Assembly (NCBI GenBank): GCA_023014365.1
Contig: JAEBUN010000005.1
Coordinates: 930,001-994,000 of the forward strand
Length of the DNA: 64,000 bases
From: Lepiota brunneoincarnata
Lineage: Eukaryota; Basidiomycota; Agaricomycetes; Agaricales; Agaricaceae
Direction: 5' to 3'
Position numbers and translations under genes: made by a program. Of this stretch, positions 36,750 to 49,529 are shown piece after piece. Each line of letters begins with the position of its first letter. Position 1 is the first letter of the stretch. The notes below the pieces were generated by a model. It saw only the letters and a program-made list of their open reading frames with translations, did no database searches and was not told the DNA's origin.

Positions 36750-38062
36750 ATGGACGACTCGACAGACTTTCCAACGTCGCCTGAACTTGTGGATAGGGCA
36801 TTGCTGCTCACTACCTCACCCCGTCTCTCCACCCCCCAGTTCCTGGCGCCAGTAATCACTCATGCCATCTCAATGACAAAAAAACGACTCGTCATCGTCC
36901 TGTTCTCTCGGTTCTTCAACAAGGAGACCCCTCACAGCCATTATGATCAAGGCTATCTAGCCTCCCAAGCCATCTCCCACACAGAAAAGTGGAAAGTAGT
37001 TCAGTCCATATTGACATATGTTTACGTCCAAGCGACCAAAGCTGCCCAGGATACGGGGAAGGTACTGATGGAAGTCGATGTGTTGCTGAAGGGAACGAAC
37101 GAGGATCTCGATGATAGCCTAGGGGAACGGGATGGAGATGGTTTTTCGCGTTAGCGGGGGTTGGTATGGTACACCCACGCAGTAGCCCTTAGCCTGATCT
37201 TCCCTTGCAGATTCCATCCCTGTGCCGCTTCCTGAATCAATTGGTCGTCTAAGGACCTCGTACATCGCTGCCGGTGAACGGGATCCGATGACTGATTCAG
37301 TGCTCGGAACCCATGCATCTACCACACCTCAGCCCATTCCCAACAAACCCAGACTACACCCAGTCACTGCGCTTGGAGGTACCTTTGATCATCTCCATGC
37401 TGGTCACAAAATTCTTTTATCAATGGCTGCTTGGATCACCAGTGAGAAACTGATTGTCGGAGTGACAGGCACGTCCTCCATTTAATTAGGGGGACCTGAA
37501 TTGACCCAGATTATCTAGATGATGTCTTGTTGCAAAACAAATCCAACAAAAGTGTCATGGAAAATCTGCCCCGGCGCATCCAGAGAGTGCGGGGCTTTCT
37601 GGAGTTTTTCAAGCCTAGCCTCGTTTATGATATTGTGCCTATCAACGACGTATACGGCCCCACTGCATGGGACCCGAACATACAAGCTCTTGTAGTCAGC
37701 AAAGAGACACTGGCCGGAGCGGCGGAGAGTTTGTCTTTTGGATATCTCCTTCCAGGGACCGGCCTAACTCTGACACTTTTGTAGTTGCGAAACACCGGGA
37801 AAACGAGGATCTTCCTTCACTTGAAGTCTTCGTAATTGATGTCATTTCTGCGACTTCGGCCAATCTCGACCACGAAGACGCAGCTTGGCTGAAGAATGCC
37901 AAACTCAGTAGTACATTTATTCGTCAGTGGATCGTAGAAAACAAGAAGGAAGCGCGGAAGTATTCAGTGATAGGTTCTCCTGTATTTTGGTGTAAACTCC
38001 CGGAGTGTCTTTCAGAGGCGGTGAAAGCACATATTCCCACGCCCAGGGACGCCGAGACTTGA
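36750..38062 (+). CDS. CAB4: phosphopantetheine adenylyltransferase (Cab4/COASY PPAT type)
   Basis: Transfers AMP to 4'-phosphopantetheine to make dephospho-CoA, the fourth step of CoA synthesis. Start at MDDSTDFPTSP (36750; Met 36741 is in frame). The nucleotidyltransferase signature is LGGTFDHLHAGHKILL (T/HxGH), followed by RIQRVRGFLEFFKPSL, DVYGPTAWDPNIQALVVSKET, VFVIDVISAT and KLSSTFIRQWI. Introns at about 37158-37210, 37469-37509 (GC-AG, only 41 nt) and 37732-37790. Near 37141 one T seems to be missing from a T5 run: with T6 the frame continues into FFALAGVDSIPVPLPESI. Fungal-type long N-terminus of about 150 aa. Its stop is 120 bp before the peroxidase start. Confidence 0.88.
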
Positions 38063-38182
38063 CCGAGGTTGACTTGAGTGTTCTCGACTTATACCACCAC
38101 GACCACCCGCAGTCGACCCCTTTCGCTCGTTTACATGTTTTTTTGACCAACTCCACCGCTCTTCACTGATTTCGCTGCCTTA

Positions 38183-40413
38183 ATGTACGCTTTTAAGGCT
38201 ATCCTATTATTCCACCTTCCTGCGATCATCCTCGGCATACCGCTGGCCTTCACCCCAGTATGATGCGCTAGAGACTTTCTTGTATGAGGGACAGAGAGGG
38301 GACGATTCCAATTTAGCTTCGCTCGTGCATCCCTGCCGCAAGAGAACAGGGACATTTGCCTCTGTCGCTGCGGAATGGCTGCGTTTCGTGAGTATCCACC
38401 TTGAGCGAATCTGCGTCCCGTCACAACTGATTTACAGGCCTTCCATGACATGGCTACTTTCAATGTCGACGATGGATCTGGAGGGATGGATGGATCCATC
38501 GTATACGAGCTAGGAAGGCAGGAGGTGTGTTTTCGTGCCTTGGGATTGGCGGGGAAAGATGACAGACTCTTTGCCAGAATTTTGGCCTCGGCTTTAACCA
38601 GACCCTCACCGATTTTGAAACTTTTCCCAACAAATACGTCTCTCGTTAGTCCAATCGTTTTCAACCCTTCGTTGATTGACTCTTGCGACAGGAGCCGACA
38701 TCATCGCCCTTGGTGCCGTATTTTCTGTGGCGACATGCGGGGGGCCCATCATCCCCTTTCGGGGCGGTCGTGTTGACACATGGACACCGGGAGGCTTTGG
38801 GACGCCCGAACCGCAGCACGACCTGGAGACGTTGAAGGAGAGCTTTAGAAGACAGGGTTTCACCAATACGGAAATGATTACATTGACAGCCTGTGGACAC
38901 ACTATCGGTGGCGTCCGCAATGCAGATTTTCCCTCTCTTGTCCCTCCAGGTCCCGACCCCTCCAGACCGAATATTGTTGATTTCGATTCGACCACACAAT
39001 TTGACAATAAAATGTCCGTCCGTACTGCTAGGCTGGTAACCGTTTATTTTCACTGACGAGAGTGATCCAGTGTCACGGAATATTTCGATGGCACAACTCG
39101 AGATGCGCTCGTCGTAGGCCCCAATACCACCTTGACATCGGACCTCCGTATATTCACAAGTGATGGTAATCAAACTATGCACAGGTCAGCGACCGTAAGA
39201 TTTTGTCATCGAAACTCTAGCTTACATCCGACTCGGATTAGCCTGGCAGATCCTGAACAGTTCAACAACCAATGCCAAACTCTGTTGGAACGGATGATCA
39301 ATACCGTTCCTCGCGGTGTATCCCTGACAGAGAAGATTACGCTGATTCCCGCAAAAATTTGGGGGGTGCAGCTGACAATTGAGCGAGATCAACTGGTGTT
39401 CAAATCCAACCTTCCGCGTATGTGGATTATCCATCATTCTAGAATGTCCGCTGACACATGCCTCTAGCTCACGCAACCGATAGACACGAAGCTTAATTCC
39501 AATAGAACCGTGACCATGTTCTGGTGCGACAAGTACGGTGATTCAGCAAATTGCAGAGGAAGCACCAAATCTGCACAGCCAGCCAATACCGTACAGGATG
39601 ATCCGAATAACTCACCCATCACTCAGCGCATGGGGCTCTATTTCGTACACTACAAATTTGTTGTTCCAATCCAGTCGGCGGCATCGATCTCAAGATTTTG
39701 GTTTGAGGTTGATGAGCACAACGGAACCAGCCCTACCGTCTACAACAACGAAGGGGACTTCTATGTCGTGTCACAAGATCAAGTTATTTTCGTCCCGACG
39801 TTGAGCACGGCGCTATACCGGTCGAACGGAACTTATACCAAAACATACACTAATCGAAACGGGGAATCGTTCACCAAGGTCTTTAATTTGACAGTCGGGG
39901 TATGTCAGCTATCTGTCACGGCATTGAAGCGGCCATATTAAATCCTCTATTTGCAGGTTCGGGAAGGTAGTAACCCATCTCGAGTATACGCTTTAGCCTA
40001 TGACAACTGCGATTCGCAACTTCACATACCCTTTGAACACAACGGTGGACTTTGTTCGGAACACTTCCGTGCCCAGCGTTAGTGGCTACGAATTTTATTC
40101 CGGAATGGTGGAAGATATCGGGTTTCAGGCAACATTGGACTTGCATGTGGACATCGATGGCACGACGTACACGGATGATTTCAGGCAAACGGCATTCCTG
40201 GACAACACACCTTATGTGGATCCTACAGATTGTCAACGCGAATGCACACTCATCCTCATCATCACCGCCCTCATTCGTGATACCGATGCTTCGTATTCTA
40301 CTTGGACTTCCCTTGATGCTTCTACTGTCTCTTGTTTTGTAATAGCAGGAGTCATTTTTGTTCAAGTTTTCGCTTACCTTGAACTCATGGACTGGACAGC
40401 TTCATTTGGATAG
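38183..40413 (+). CDS. secreted haem peroxidase (plant/fungal peroxidase superfamily)
   Basis: Signal peptide MYAFKAILLFHLPAIILG at 38183. The distal haem motif WLRF|AFHDMATFN spans an intron and has the catalytic Arg and His; DDGSGGMDGSI is the distal Ca2+ site. ADIIALGAVFSVATCGGP, FRGGRVDTWTPGG and the proximal-His motif TACGHTIGGV follow. After the peroxidase domain (about 270 aa) come some 250 aa of unknown beta-rich, N-glycosylation-rich region (LLERMINTVPRGVSLTEKITL, TVTMFWCDKYGD) and a hydrophobic tail, perhaps a GPI or membrane anchor. Frame breaks: a C4 run at 38253-38256 after the signal peptide, and about 40001. Likely acts on extracellular substrates; no evidence for lignin-peroxidase Trp or Mn sites was found by eye. 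Confidence 0.82.
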
Positions 40414-40827
40414 CCTTCCAAATTAACATTCGTTTGTGTTGCGATGCGCCAAGTTTAAATTCCGCCTGGAATGGTATCTGAGATGGATATTGATAGAAGG
40501 AAATAAAATCTGCCACACTGGTCACGCTGATCGTGGCGATGGCCCTCTGTGTGGCTTGGCTCGTCGATTCTTTCGTCAGTTAGAACCCCAAAAGCCCTGA
40601 TCCATGAGGATGCCCCGAAATTAGAGACACGGGGGTTCTAGGGGCTCAAGCCCGAAATACCGAGTTGTGCCTTGTGGAACAATCTAAATATAGCCAACAC
40701 AGGCTTATCCACTCTCACACCAAATACACACTCCACTCCTCAGTAGCTACACCCGACCGGGAACCAGATTCACACACTCCCCCCGACGATACACAGCCAT
40801 TACCCCCGAGCACTCGGACACCAAACC
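40414..40827. other. intergenic, nothing recognised
   Basis: About 410 bp between the peroxidase stop and the phosducin-like gene; it contains both a terminator region and a promoter, but no element I can identify securely. Confidence 0.4.
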
Positions 40828-42084
40828 ATGGTCCGTGTTTTGCTAGCAATCGTCGAGTTTGCTGGACCTTACCCATGTCATACAGTATGCCGATATAGAG
40901 GCACTGGTCCTATCCGGTGAACTGTTTAATGGAAAAGAACGCTCCTCGTCACCTACACGCTCTGAGTCGTCCGACGACTCTGGTTGGCACGACGATGAGC
41001 TTGAGCTGAGCCCGGAGGCACAGAAGTACAAGGATATGGGTTATGACACTGATACAGCATGCATACGTGCTCATAATGACCATCGGGGCGCTAGCACACA
41101 GCAAGGGTCCATCGGTATGGGACCTGGGCGGACGGGGGTCAAGGGGGTCATTCGGGATCGTGATGAGGCCGTCGATATCGAACGGGAGAAAAGAGTGAGG
41201 GAGATGGAGGATCTGCGGAAGAAGATGGAGGCGGGTAGCTTGGTGGGCAAGACTTACCTGGATGAGGAAAGGGAGAGGGCTGCAAGAGGCGAAGACCACA
41301 TTGATGACCTTGTTCTCGAGGAGCTGGAAAGAGAGGCTTCAAAACGCAATGTTTTTGGTGCAAAGAGATCCCGATTCGGTTATTTGAGGGAGGTCGGTGT
41401 TAAGCAGTACGTCAAGGCAGTTGAACAGGAGGAGAAAGGAGTGTGGATTGTTGTGCACATCTATGATCCAGTATGTCGCCTCCGTGCCTTCGCGAACCCT
41501 ACTTTCAACTCAGCTTAAAAAAAGTCTCTTGATAGGTGTTATATCCTTGATGACTTGCTTGCGCACTTGGCCAAAGAACATCCGACCACAAAGTTTCTTC
41601 GTGCAAGGGCGACCGCCCTTGAATTCGCGTTACTGGATAGGTCAAAATCAAAACCCCGCCCTACTCAACATCAACGTCGAACATACAAGGACGATGACGA
41701 CGACGAGTTCTTTGGCGATGGGAGTGAAGATGACGATGATGAGGCGGAACCCCGGCTGGATGATGAGGACATCGATCTTGAAATGCTACCGACTCTACTG
41801 GTTTATCGTGATGGCGAGCTGGTGCACAACTGGGTCCGTGTTGATTGGGTGGCTGGTCAAACAGGCGTAAATGAATTATTGTGCAAGTAAGCATTTCATG
41901 TCCGCGTCCTAGAGGTGCCCAGCTCAATTCTGTCATTAGTCATAATATAATATCCCGAGGTGCCTTTTCGCAAGAGGACAGCTACCTAGATGATAACAGT
42001 TTCGACTCGGACGATGGAGAGTTTCAAGCAAGCTTGGACAGGATCCTCAAACGCTCCGAAGAGCATGACCTTGTCGAACTGTAA
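40828..42084 (+). CDS. phosducin-like protein (thioredoxin fold)
   Basis: Phosducin-family co-chaperone that helps CCT fold G-beta and cytoskeletal proteins. N-terminal part: IEALVLSGELFNGKERSSS, acidic stretch, then helices KRVREMEDLRKKMEAG. The thioredoxin-like domain starts at FGYLREVGVKQYVKAVEQEEKGVWIVVHIYDP and goes on, after an intron, with YILDDLLAHLAKEHPTTKFL, ATALEF, LPTLLVYRDGELVHNWVRVD. An Asp/Glu-rich insert (about 41690-41780) lies inside the fold. The C-terminus ends at TAA 42084. The start is not resolved: the frame is closed upstream of 40847, so a tiny first exon is needed; ATG at 40828 with an intron ending at about 40886 is a candidate. Confidence 0.85.
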
Positions 42085-42647
42085 AATGAATTGCCCTGCG
42101 ACATGATCCCCGTGCACCCGGACGATATGGGAGTTTTTATTTATTGGCAGAGTGAAGTAGACATAATCATGGTATGTACATACATCACTCCGCAGAGTCT
42201 TTGCGATCTCAGACCAGGGTATATCAGTGGCCCCCGGATCTATATGTTTTTATCTTTTACAAGTGCTTAACTCGGGCCGGGTAAGTATACGCCCTGCCAG
42301 CGGCGGGACACGAAAACTTACTATAGCCACTGCTGCTGATGCTACCGGATAGTGTCCTTTGTATGCGTTCTCCAGTAGTACAGCATAGACCCTTACCAAG
42401 TCGCATGACTTGCTGCTACCCTAGGTTACTCGCTGCATCTTGTTTCATATCAAGGGCCTGGACCCTAGATAAGACGACATGACCGACCAGTTGACCAGCC
42501 TGTGACGATAGCCCTTGGAGTGCCTCCAAGTACTCTGCACTTGGGTGGTCACACTTTGTCATTGACGGCGGACTCCGATCGCGAGTTTCTGGTGTGCGGG
42601 TAGTGACTCTCTTCCTCCCAACTTTGGTGAAGGTGTTTTGTTAAACG
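42085..42647. other. intergenic, nothing recognised
   Basis: 560 bp upstream of the glutamine synthetase-like gene. No TATA box or second gene seen. Confidence 0.4.
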
Positions 42648-44921
42648 ATGGCCGCAACACTCAATGCTCCCAAAACCCACCACGAGCTCGTAGAACTCCT
42701 GGCGGACTGACAATAAAGTCAAGGTAGCAGGTTGGTTATAGTGGCTCCCGTTGTTATCGATTATCTCAGATCCCCCACAACGAAATTAGGTATTGATGGT
42801 GCGTCCTCTCTGATCAGTGAGCCGCTCGAGTCTTAATTGTGGGCGTTCGCCTCCCTCTAGTCGATGGTGTCCTTCGCGGGAAATTCATTGTCAGTTCTGA
42901 CGGATTCTGCTCGATTATTCCCACCTGTCGCTGACACCACCATTACTAGTCCAAGGATAAATTTCTCAGTGTAACTAAGACCGATGGCTTTGGTTTTTGC
43001 AGTGTTGTCTTGTAGGTGACCTTGCTTTGACCCCCGTATATAATGTTCCTAACAGGTCCAACACGCCAGTGGCTGGGACATGCATGACCAGGTTTACTCT
43101 CAGGAGCTTTTGATCTCGAACAAGCGGAACGGGTATCGTGACCTCATTGCTTGGGTTGACCTGTCTACCTATAGGCGGATCCCTTGGGAGAACAATGTTC
43201 CTTTTTTTTTGGTGGCATTCAAAGATCCTAATACCAGGGGTGCCCTCGCGGTTGACCCTCGAGGCGTCGTAGCTCGTGCGGAGAAGCGAGCTATCCAGGA
43301 ATTAGGGTGCTTCCCGTATGCTGGGGTCGAGTATGAAGTGAGAAGGATAGTCATTGCACTTTTAGTGACAAGGTTCTGACCTCGTCTCAGTATTTCAACT
43401 TCAAGGGTATATATCATATCACTCGACATTCTTGTGCCTCGAGGTCTCAACCTTGAAATCCGTCAGAGACACCACAGTCGGCAGCCGGTAAAGGCTTCGT
43501 CAATCTTGAGCCGCTCACGCCCGGAAGTTAGCAGCTCATTTTTTCCGCGCTCTCGAGGATTCCTGACTTTTGTGGATTGAAAGTGCATGGGTACTCGCTG
43601 TTGCGTACTCAGCTCAACAATGACTATTTCCATGACATCATGGACAAGGCAGCTGATTTTGAAGTAAATGTCGAAGGACACCGTGCGTCGATGGTCCGAC
43701 GGGAATCGAATAACAGCCTCACCTTGTGTTTCCAGACACGGAGACAGGACCGGGTGTATATGAAACAGGCTTTGGCGTATACAAATGCCTTGAGGATGGC
43801 TGATAATGCGGTACTCTTCAAGTATCTTGCGAAAAGTGTCGGCATAAAATATGGCATAATGCCTAGCTTTATGGCCAAACCATGGGGCAAAGTATGTGTT
43901 CGGAGGCATCGAAGCTACAGCTTGAAGCTCATCAACGACATTCCAGCTTCCAGGCTGCAGCGGGTGTGTCGCCTCGCCAAATCGCTCGTGTCCTTGCTAA
44001 TTCAATCTGGCGTTTGATGATTTAGGACACATCCACGTTTCGTTGCGTGATGATACGGGCAAAAACGTCTTCGCTGTCCCGAAGGAAGAGATGGAGTTCG
44101 GCAGGCCAGGCGCTGCTTACGACGATACCAAGTTCATCAGCCGTAAGGCGGAGTTGTTTTTAGCTGGAGTATTGGATGGTCTTCCGGATGGTGAGACCAG
44201 TTGACTGATCTCATACCGTGTGGGAATTAATCTCCATCCTAGTTATGCCAATGGTAGGGCGACTCTCGCCTTAAGGAACGGGCTGTTGACAGGCTACGTC
44301 TACTAGCTAGTTCCGACGATCAACGGTTACAAGCGGCTCATGGGCGGCGAAGCTTTCTGGGCCCCTAATGCTGTTACCTATGGGTACGACTCGCGTCAAG
44401 CGTCGATACGGATTATCGCACCGCCATCCGTGACCTCCTGAAGCCACTCGCTTCGAGATCCGCGTGCCGGGAGCAGACATGAATCCATACTACGCTTTAG
44501 GTGCGATCTTCTTGTTAGGGATCCAGGGGAATAAAGAAAGAAGTGCTGTTGAAGCACCCACCCATCAGCCGCTTGACACCTCTGGATAAGCTCCAGAACA
44601 GGGTATGTTCCCCGAGCTTGGCTGTTTTATTTTTTTCTACCTGGTAACAGCAGTGGGCTGATGTGTTGCGATTAGATCAAGATGTTGCCTAGAACTCTGG
44701 AAGAGGCTACGCTCCGGATGATGCATTCCGACAGCCTTGCAAGGGAGCCTGATGTACTTGGCAACGAATTCGTCGACCACTTCGGCGGGACGAGATTGCA
44801 TGAATTGAAGGTATGGAACGAGGCTGTGACGAACTGGGAGGGTGAGTTTTGAGATTTAGATACTGTTTGAGATAGGTGGCTTATTCGTGACTTAGTTGAA
44901 CGTTATTTGGAACTTGCTTGA
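42648..44921 (+). CDS. glutamine synthetase-like enzyme (GS-I/FluG-like class)
   Basis: Start MAATLNAPKTHHELVELLAD at 42648. GS family blocks in order: VDGVLRGKFI, TKTDGFGFCSVVFGWDMHD, FFLVAFKDP, AIQELGCFPYAGVEYE, NVEGHHTETGPGVYE, FMAKPWGK with GCSGHIHVSLRD (ATP/glutamate site), NGYKRLMGGEAFWAPNAVTYGYDSR, IRVPGADMNPYYALG, ending WEVERYLELA at 44921. About 475 aa. Members of this class make gamma-glutamyl bonds; the substrate may be ammonia or an amine. About 13 introns and very short exons (17 nt at 43947). Four one-base insertions break the frame: near 42708, 43768, 43963 and 44434; each repair restores a GS motif, so the gene is probably functional in the organism. Confidence 0.88.
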
Positions 44922-45013
44922 AGTATAATTGATATCGTTAGGATATCGTAGAGTTCAAAGTTTAGGGTGTAATGATACAGCCTCGAAACTCAAGTTTAAA
45001 TGCACACAGCCGA

Positions 45014-45939
45014 TCAAGAAGATTTTGGGAGGTTCTTGAGCCAGTGCAGGAAATGGGGGACATCCTGTCGGCGCCTCCATGTTATTATCCTTGGATTGTT
45101 GTGCAGATAGGACTCGAACACGAACCTGGGAAATGGTCTTCGGTATGCCAAGATCCACAGCAGATTTTGGTAGGAGCCCGCCGGGGTCGCTTGAGGTTGC
45201 CATGCGCCATTCAACGTTTCCGTTCTCGAGTTGGCATTACCCTCTCTACGCTGACATAATATCCCCGTACACCTTTGCCCTCGAGTTTCCGGGGCTCCTC
45301 GTCACCAGAGAGGTCAATCGGTATAGAGACAATGAGTCTGGGATTGACATTGGTATCAGAGCATGGTGTGGTAAAATAGTAGAAGAATCCAAACCCTGAA
45401 GGTAAAGTTGTGTCTTCTCGATGCACTACTTGGAGCACAGTAAACACCCTATTGGACACTGGGAACGAGAATTTGTAGTAGAGCGTCCATATCTGAGCGG
45501 TTGGCGAGAGATCTTGAATTTTGGTTGCTTTATTCACCACCGGAATAAACCTATTCAAGACACAAAGCATTTAACAATAGGGATAGCCGGGAAGGAAGAG
45601 GGGTTGACATACTCCTTTTCGTTAATCGCTTTGTCTCTGGCGAGTTTGTCCCAAAACTGGTCGAACGTGGCTTGTTCGGGTGGATGCTCGCTCACACGAC
45701 AGTGCCAATTGGCGTTGTCTAGAGTCCCGGCGGGACGGGATAGGGTTTTGACATTGAAGTAGATCTTTCCTGACTTCCAAGAGTCCGTTGACTCGATGAG
45801 TTCTCGGCCCGCTGTTATAATGGCTTCTTCCGAGGGGATGTCTGGTGAAGTAAGTAACACATGTGGCGCTCTGCAGAAGGGGACGGTTACCAGACGGTTT
45901 TATGGGCGTGGTGGTCAGCAGGAGTTTGAAGTCCACCAT
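45014..45939 (-). CDS. DUF3074 (START-like) domain protein
   Basis: Start MVDFKLLLTTTPIKPS at 45939, intron, then DIPSEEAIITAGRELIEST, FNVKTLSRPAGTLDNANWHC, VSEHPPEQATFDQFWDKL, then ISPTAQIWTLYYKFSFP-like strand (here DLSPTAQIW), VFTVLQVVHRED, and a tail DVPHFLHWLKNLPKSS with TGA at 45014. This is the fungal DUF3074 family with a START/Bet v1-like lipid-binding fold; ligand and role are not known. Five exons, no obligatory frame correction seen. It converges on the GS-like gene with 92 bp between stops. Confidence 0.8.
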
Positions 45940-46075
45940 ATCTCCTTGGCTGGGAACGACATCGGTGAAGCCAGTGGATATATGGGGACTATTTTTAGCT
46001 TGGGATGGACACGCGAGTGATCAGTGAAAATTATTTATTATTATATTACACTGCTGCGCTTCTTCTAAGATGTGT

Positions 46076-46676
46076 TCAGGTGGTGAGTGTGAGTGTCGGT
46101 GTTAGCTGTGGTTTAGTAGCATTGAGGTTGGTGAGACCAAAATACCGGCTACGACCATGTCCCGGTTCGTCGCGAGGTAGGACCTCTCCACGTTCTAACA
46201 CAACACCGACAAATCTACGCGTTCCCCGCATCCATTTCTCCTTGTAAAAACGAACAAAACCGGGTGCTGTGGCATAGATGGTGTGATCACGTCCTATCTT
46301 AACCTGGGTGTGGTGTAGGTAGGTAAACAAAAGAGCAAATTTGCAGTGTTCACGTACATGTTGACCAGGATGGAACAAAGTGCCGCGTTGACGGACAATA
46401 ATGTTGCCAGGGACTACTTGTTGATCTGACCGTTCCGGTGAGCACAATGCGAGCAAAGGAGGAAACAATTATACGCACCTGAGAACTTTTTTACACCCAG
46501 ACGCTTGCCCGGAGAGCCTCCGTGGTTTTGGACGGTGCCTCCTGCGCGTTTTGTGGCAGTTCTGATTGAGCCTGGACATAGATTGTGAGTATAGGAGAAG
46601 TGTGTCAGAACGGGAACGGACCTAGGAGAGAGAAGGGAGAGTGGGCAACATCGACGCAACGAGTCAGAAAGGACAT
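46076..46676 (-). CDS. mitochondrial large ribosomal subunit protein bL27m
   Basis: Start [18 protein letters not shown] at 46676, a probable mitochondrial presequence in its own exon. After an intron: [28 protein letters not shown], the conserved bL27 N-terminus that reaches the peptidyl-transferase centre, then [43 protein letters not shown] fungal C-terminal extension with Arg/Pro/Thr ends at TGA 46076. Four exons; all borders gt/ag; the frame is intact. It is divergent from SKP1. Confidence 0.92.
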
Positions 46677-46857
46677 TGTATTGTCGACGGCAGGTCAAAC
46701 GTTGTTGCGTATCCGCAGGTGGCACGGGCCCTCTGTGTGTTCGGCAATCACCGGAGCAGTGGTGATAAATAATTATGTATTTGGTCCTCTCCCTCATTAC
46801 CCTCAACCACCACTTCACCCCGTTACTTTCTTACTTGCCTCACCTTTTCATCTTAAA
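46677..46857. promoter_or_regulatory. shared divergent promoter bL27m/SKP1
   Basis: 181 bp between start codons. A C/T-rich leader precedes the SKP1 ATG on the plus strand. No TATA box. Confidence 0.5.
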
Positions 46858-47626
<769 letters not shown>

Positions 47627-47793
47627 GTGGTGGATATACCTATCATATATCTTCTCTTTGTTTCTGCTTCTCTACGTTAATCAAGCTGCACTTGTGTTAT
47701 ACATTAATGAGTCGCGGAGAGTGTCCATCACGTAAGCATGCCTAAGTGGGGGTAGCCGTCTTTTCTGTGTCACAGCACACATCTTGCATCCCA

Positions 47794-49529
47794 ATGCCTG
47801 TCATTCCAGATCTACCCGGAGACGTTATCCCACGAAACTCTGAGCAAGAACACTGGCTCAGGAGTCATGTTGCCAGACTATGTCAACTCGACCATGATCG
47901 GTGCGTCTGAGAACCCAAGACGTGTCCTATCTTGACTCGTGTGCCTCTTAAGATTTCCGGGTAGTCAGCCCGTCAGCTTTTCTGTAAGAGATTTGGCCAG
48001 ACTAGAGTCACAAGAGTATGTTGCTTTTCAACGGCATTCAAAAAAGTCCCGTTCGCTCAACTCAACTACTCCACTGCGCTCAGTTTCTGGGTATGCGAAA
48101 AATCGGACGGTGTTCGGGTGCTCCTCCTGGTTGTGACGGACGTCGGGACTGGTGACCAGACAACATTCCTCGTGAGTGCTCACTCCTTCTTGATACTTTC
48201 ACGACCAACTGCGATGCTTTCCTAGATTGATCGCCATAATACTTATCGCCAAGTCAGTGGGCTTTACTTTCCCCATCATGAAAACCCCGTGAACCCGCTC
48301 TTGGATACTCTCGTGGACGGGGAATTAGTGCTCGACAAGGATCCAAACACCGGAGTGGTACTTAATCTCTTAATCTCTCTCTAATACTCGGCGCTGACCC
48401 TTGGCACCTTGCAGGAAACTCTTAGATATCTCGTATTCGACTGCCTCATCGCAGACAACCAGAATGTGATGTTGAGACCCCTCGATAAGCGTTATGGAGT
48501 AGGCATCTCACCCTCTTCACCTCTGCTCACTGACGCATTCTGGAAAGAGGTTGAATGCGTGGTTCTATGAACCGTATGCCAAGATGACGCGAGATCACCC
48601 ACATATGGCGGAACGCCAGCCTTTCAGGTCTGCTCATATTCCACATATGGAGATCTTGGGCTGAATTAGTTTAGCATTAAAGTGAAGCCGACAGCCTTAT
48701 CATATCACGCAAAGACCGTTTTCGACGAGATTCCAGCGCTCCAACATGGAAATGATGGTCTCATTTATACCCGTGTCAGTACGCCTTATACACCTGGGAC
48801 GGATATCAACATGTATGTCAACCTCTCTGTCTTGTGCTGCAAGAATGCTCAACTACTGTGCAAGACTGAAATGGAAACCGCCTTCGGAAAACTCGATAGA
48901 CTTTAAACTCGTCCTCCGCTTTCCACCAAGCAGAAACGATCCGAGCAAACCAGATTTCCATGTTAAACCTCTGTTTCTATTGCATGCGTGGCATGGAAAT
49001 GAGAAATATGAGCAGTATGATGAGATGTATATGGAAGATGAAGAATGGGAAACGTAAGTCCCGGTGCTCCTTTCTCTTACAATCTGTGTGACACGATGGG
49101 GATGCTGAAGTTTTATAACAGTCTCAAGAAATCCCAAGAACAAGTGCACGATCGGGTTGTTGAAGTGCACTGGGATCCCAAATTTTCGAAATGGCGAATG
49201 ATGCGGTTCCGGAATGATAAACCCCACGGAAACCATATCAGCGTCGTCGAGAATATTATTCAAAGTATTGCGGACGGTGTAGAAAAGGATACGGTAAGTG
49301 ATTAGTTCCCGATTTGTCCTCCAAGTCCGCAACCAACCCCCACGGTAGCTTCTCGCGCGTTCAGACGCGATTCGCAATGCTTGGAAGTCGCGCCAGGCCC
49401 AACCAAGTATCCAGGCCCAACGCCAGCCACAGCCACCCCCCCGTTTAGCACTTCGCTACGGTCCCATAGCAATCTCGAAGTGGAGCAAAGTATCAGGGAC
49501 CTTCCGCTTTTGCGGGGATGAAACGCTAG
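47794..49529 (+). CDS. CEG1: mRNA guanylyltransferase (capping enzyme alpha subunit)
   Basis: Adds GMP to the 5' diphosphate end of nascent pre-mRNA. Start MPVIPDLPGDVIPRNSEQEH at 47794. Nucleotidyltransferase motifs: I, WVCEKSDGVRV with the GMP-accepting Lys; III, LVDGELVLD; IIIa region YLVFDCLIADNQN; IV, NDGLIYTRVSTPY; V, KWKPPSENSIDFKL; the OB-fold part RIVEVHWDPKFSKWRMMRFRNDKPHGNH follows. The C-terminal tail is Pro/Gln-rich with ALRYGPIAISKWSKVSG, and after removal of one G (49496-49498) ends PSAFAGMKR at TAG 49529. Another one-base mismatch seems to exist at the intron before motif I. At least nine introns. Confidence 0.92.

Noticed and set aside
45079..45762. Plus-strand frames over the DUF3074 gene
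   Set aside because: Shadows of a clear multi-exon DUF3074 protein on the minus strand.
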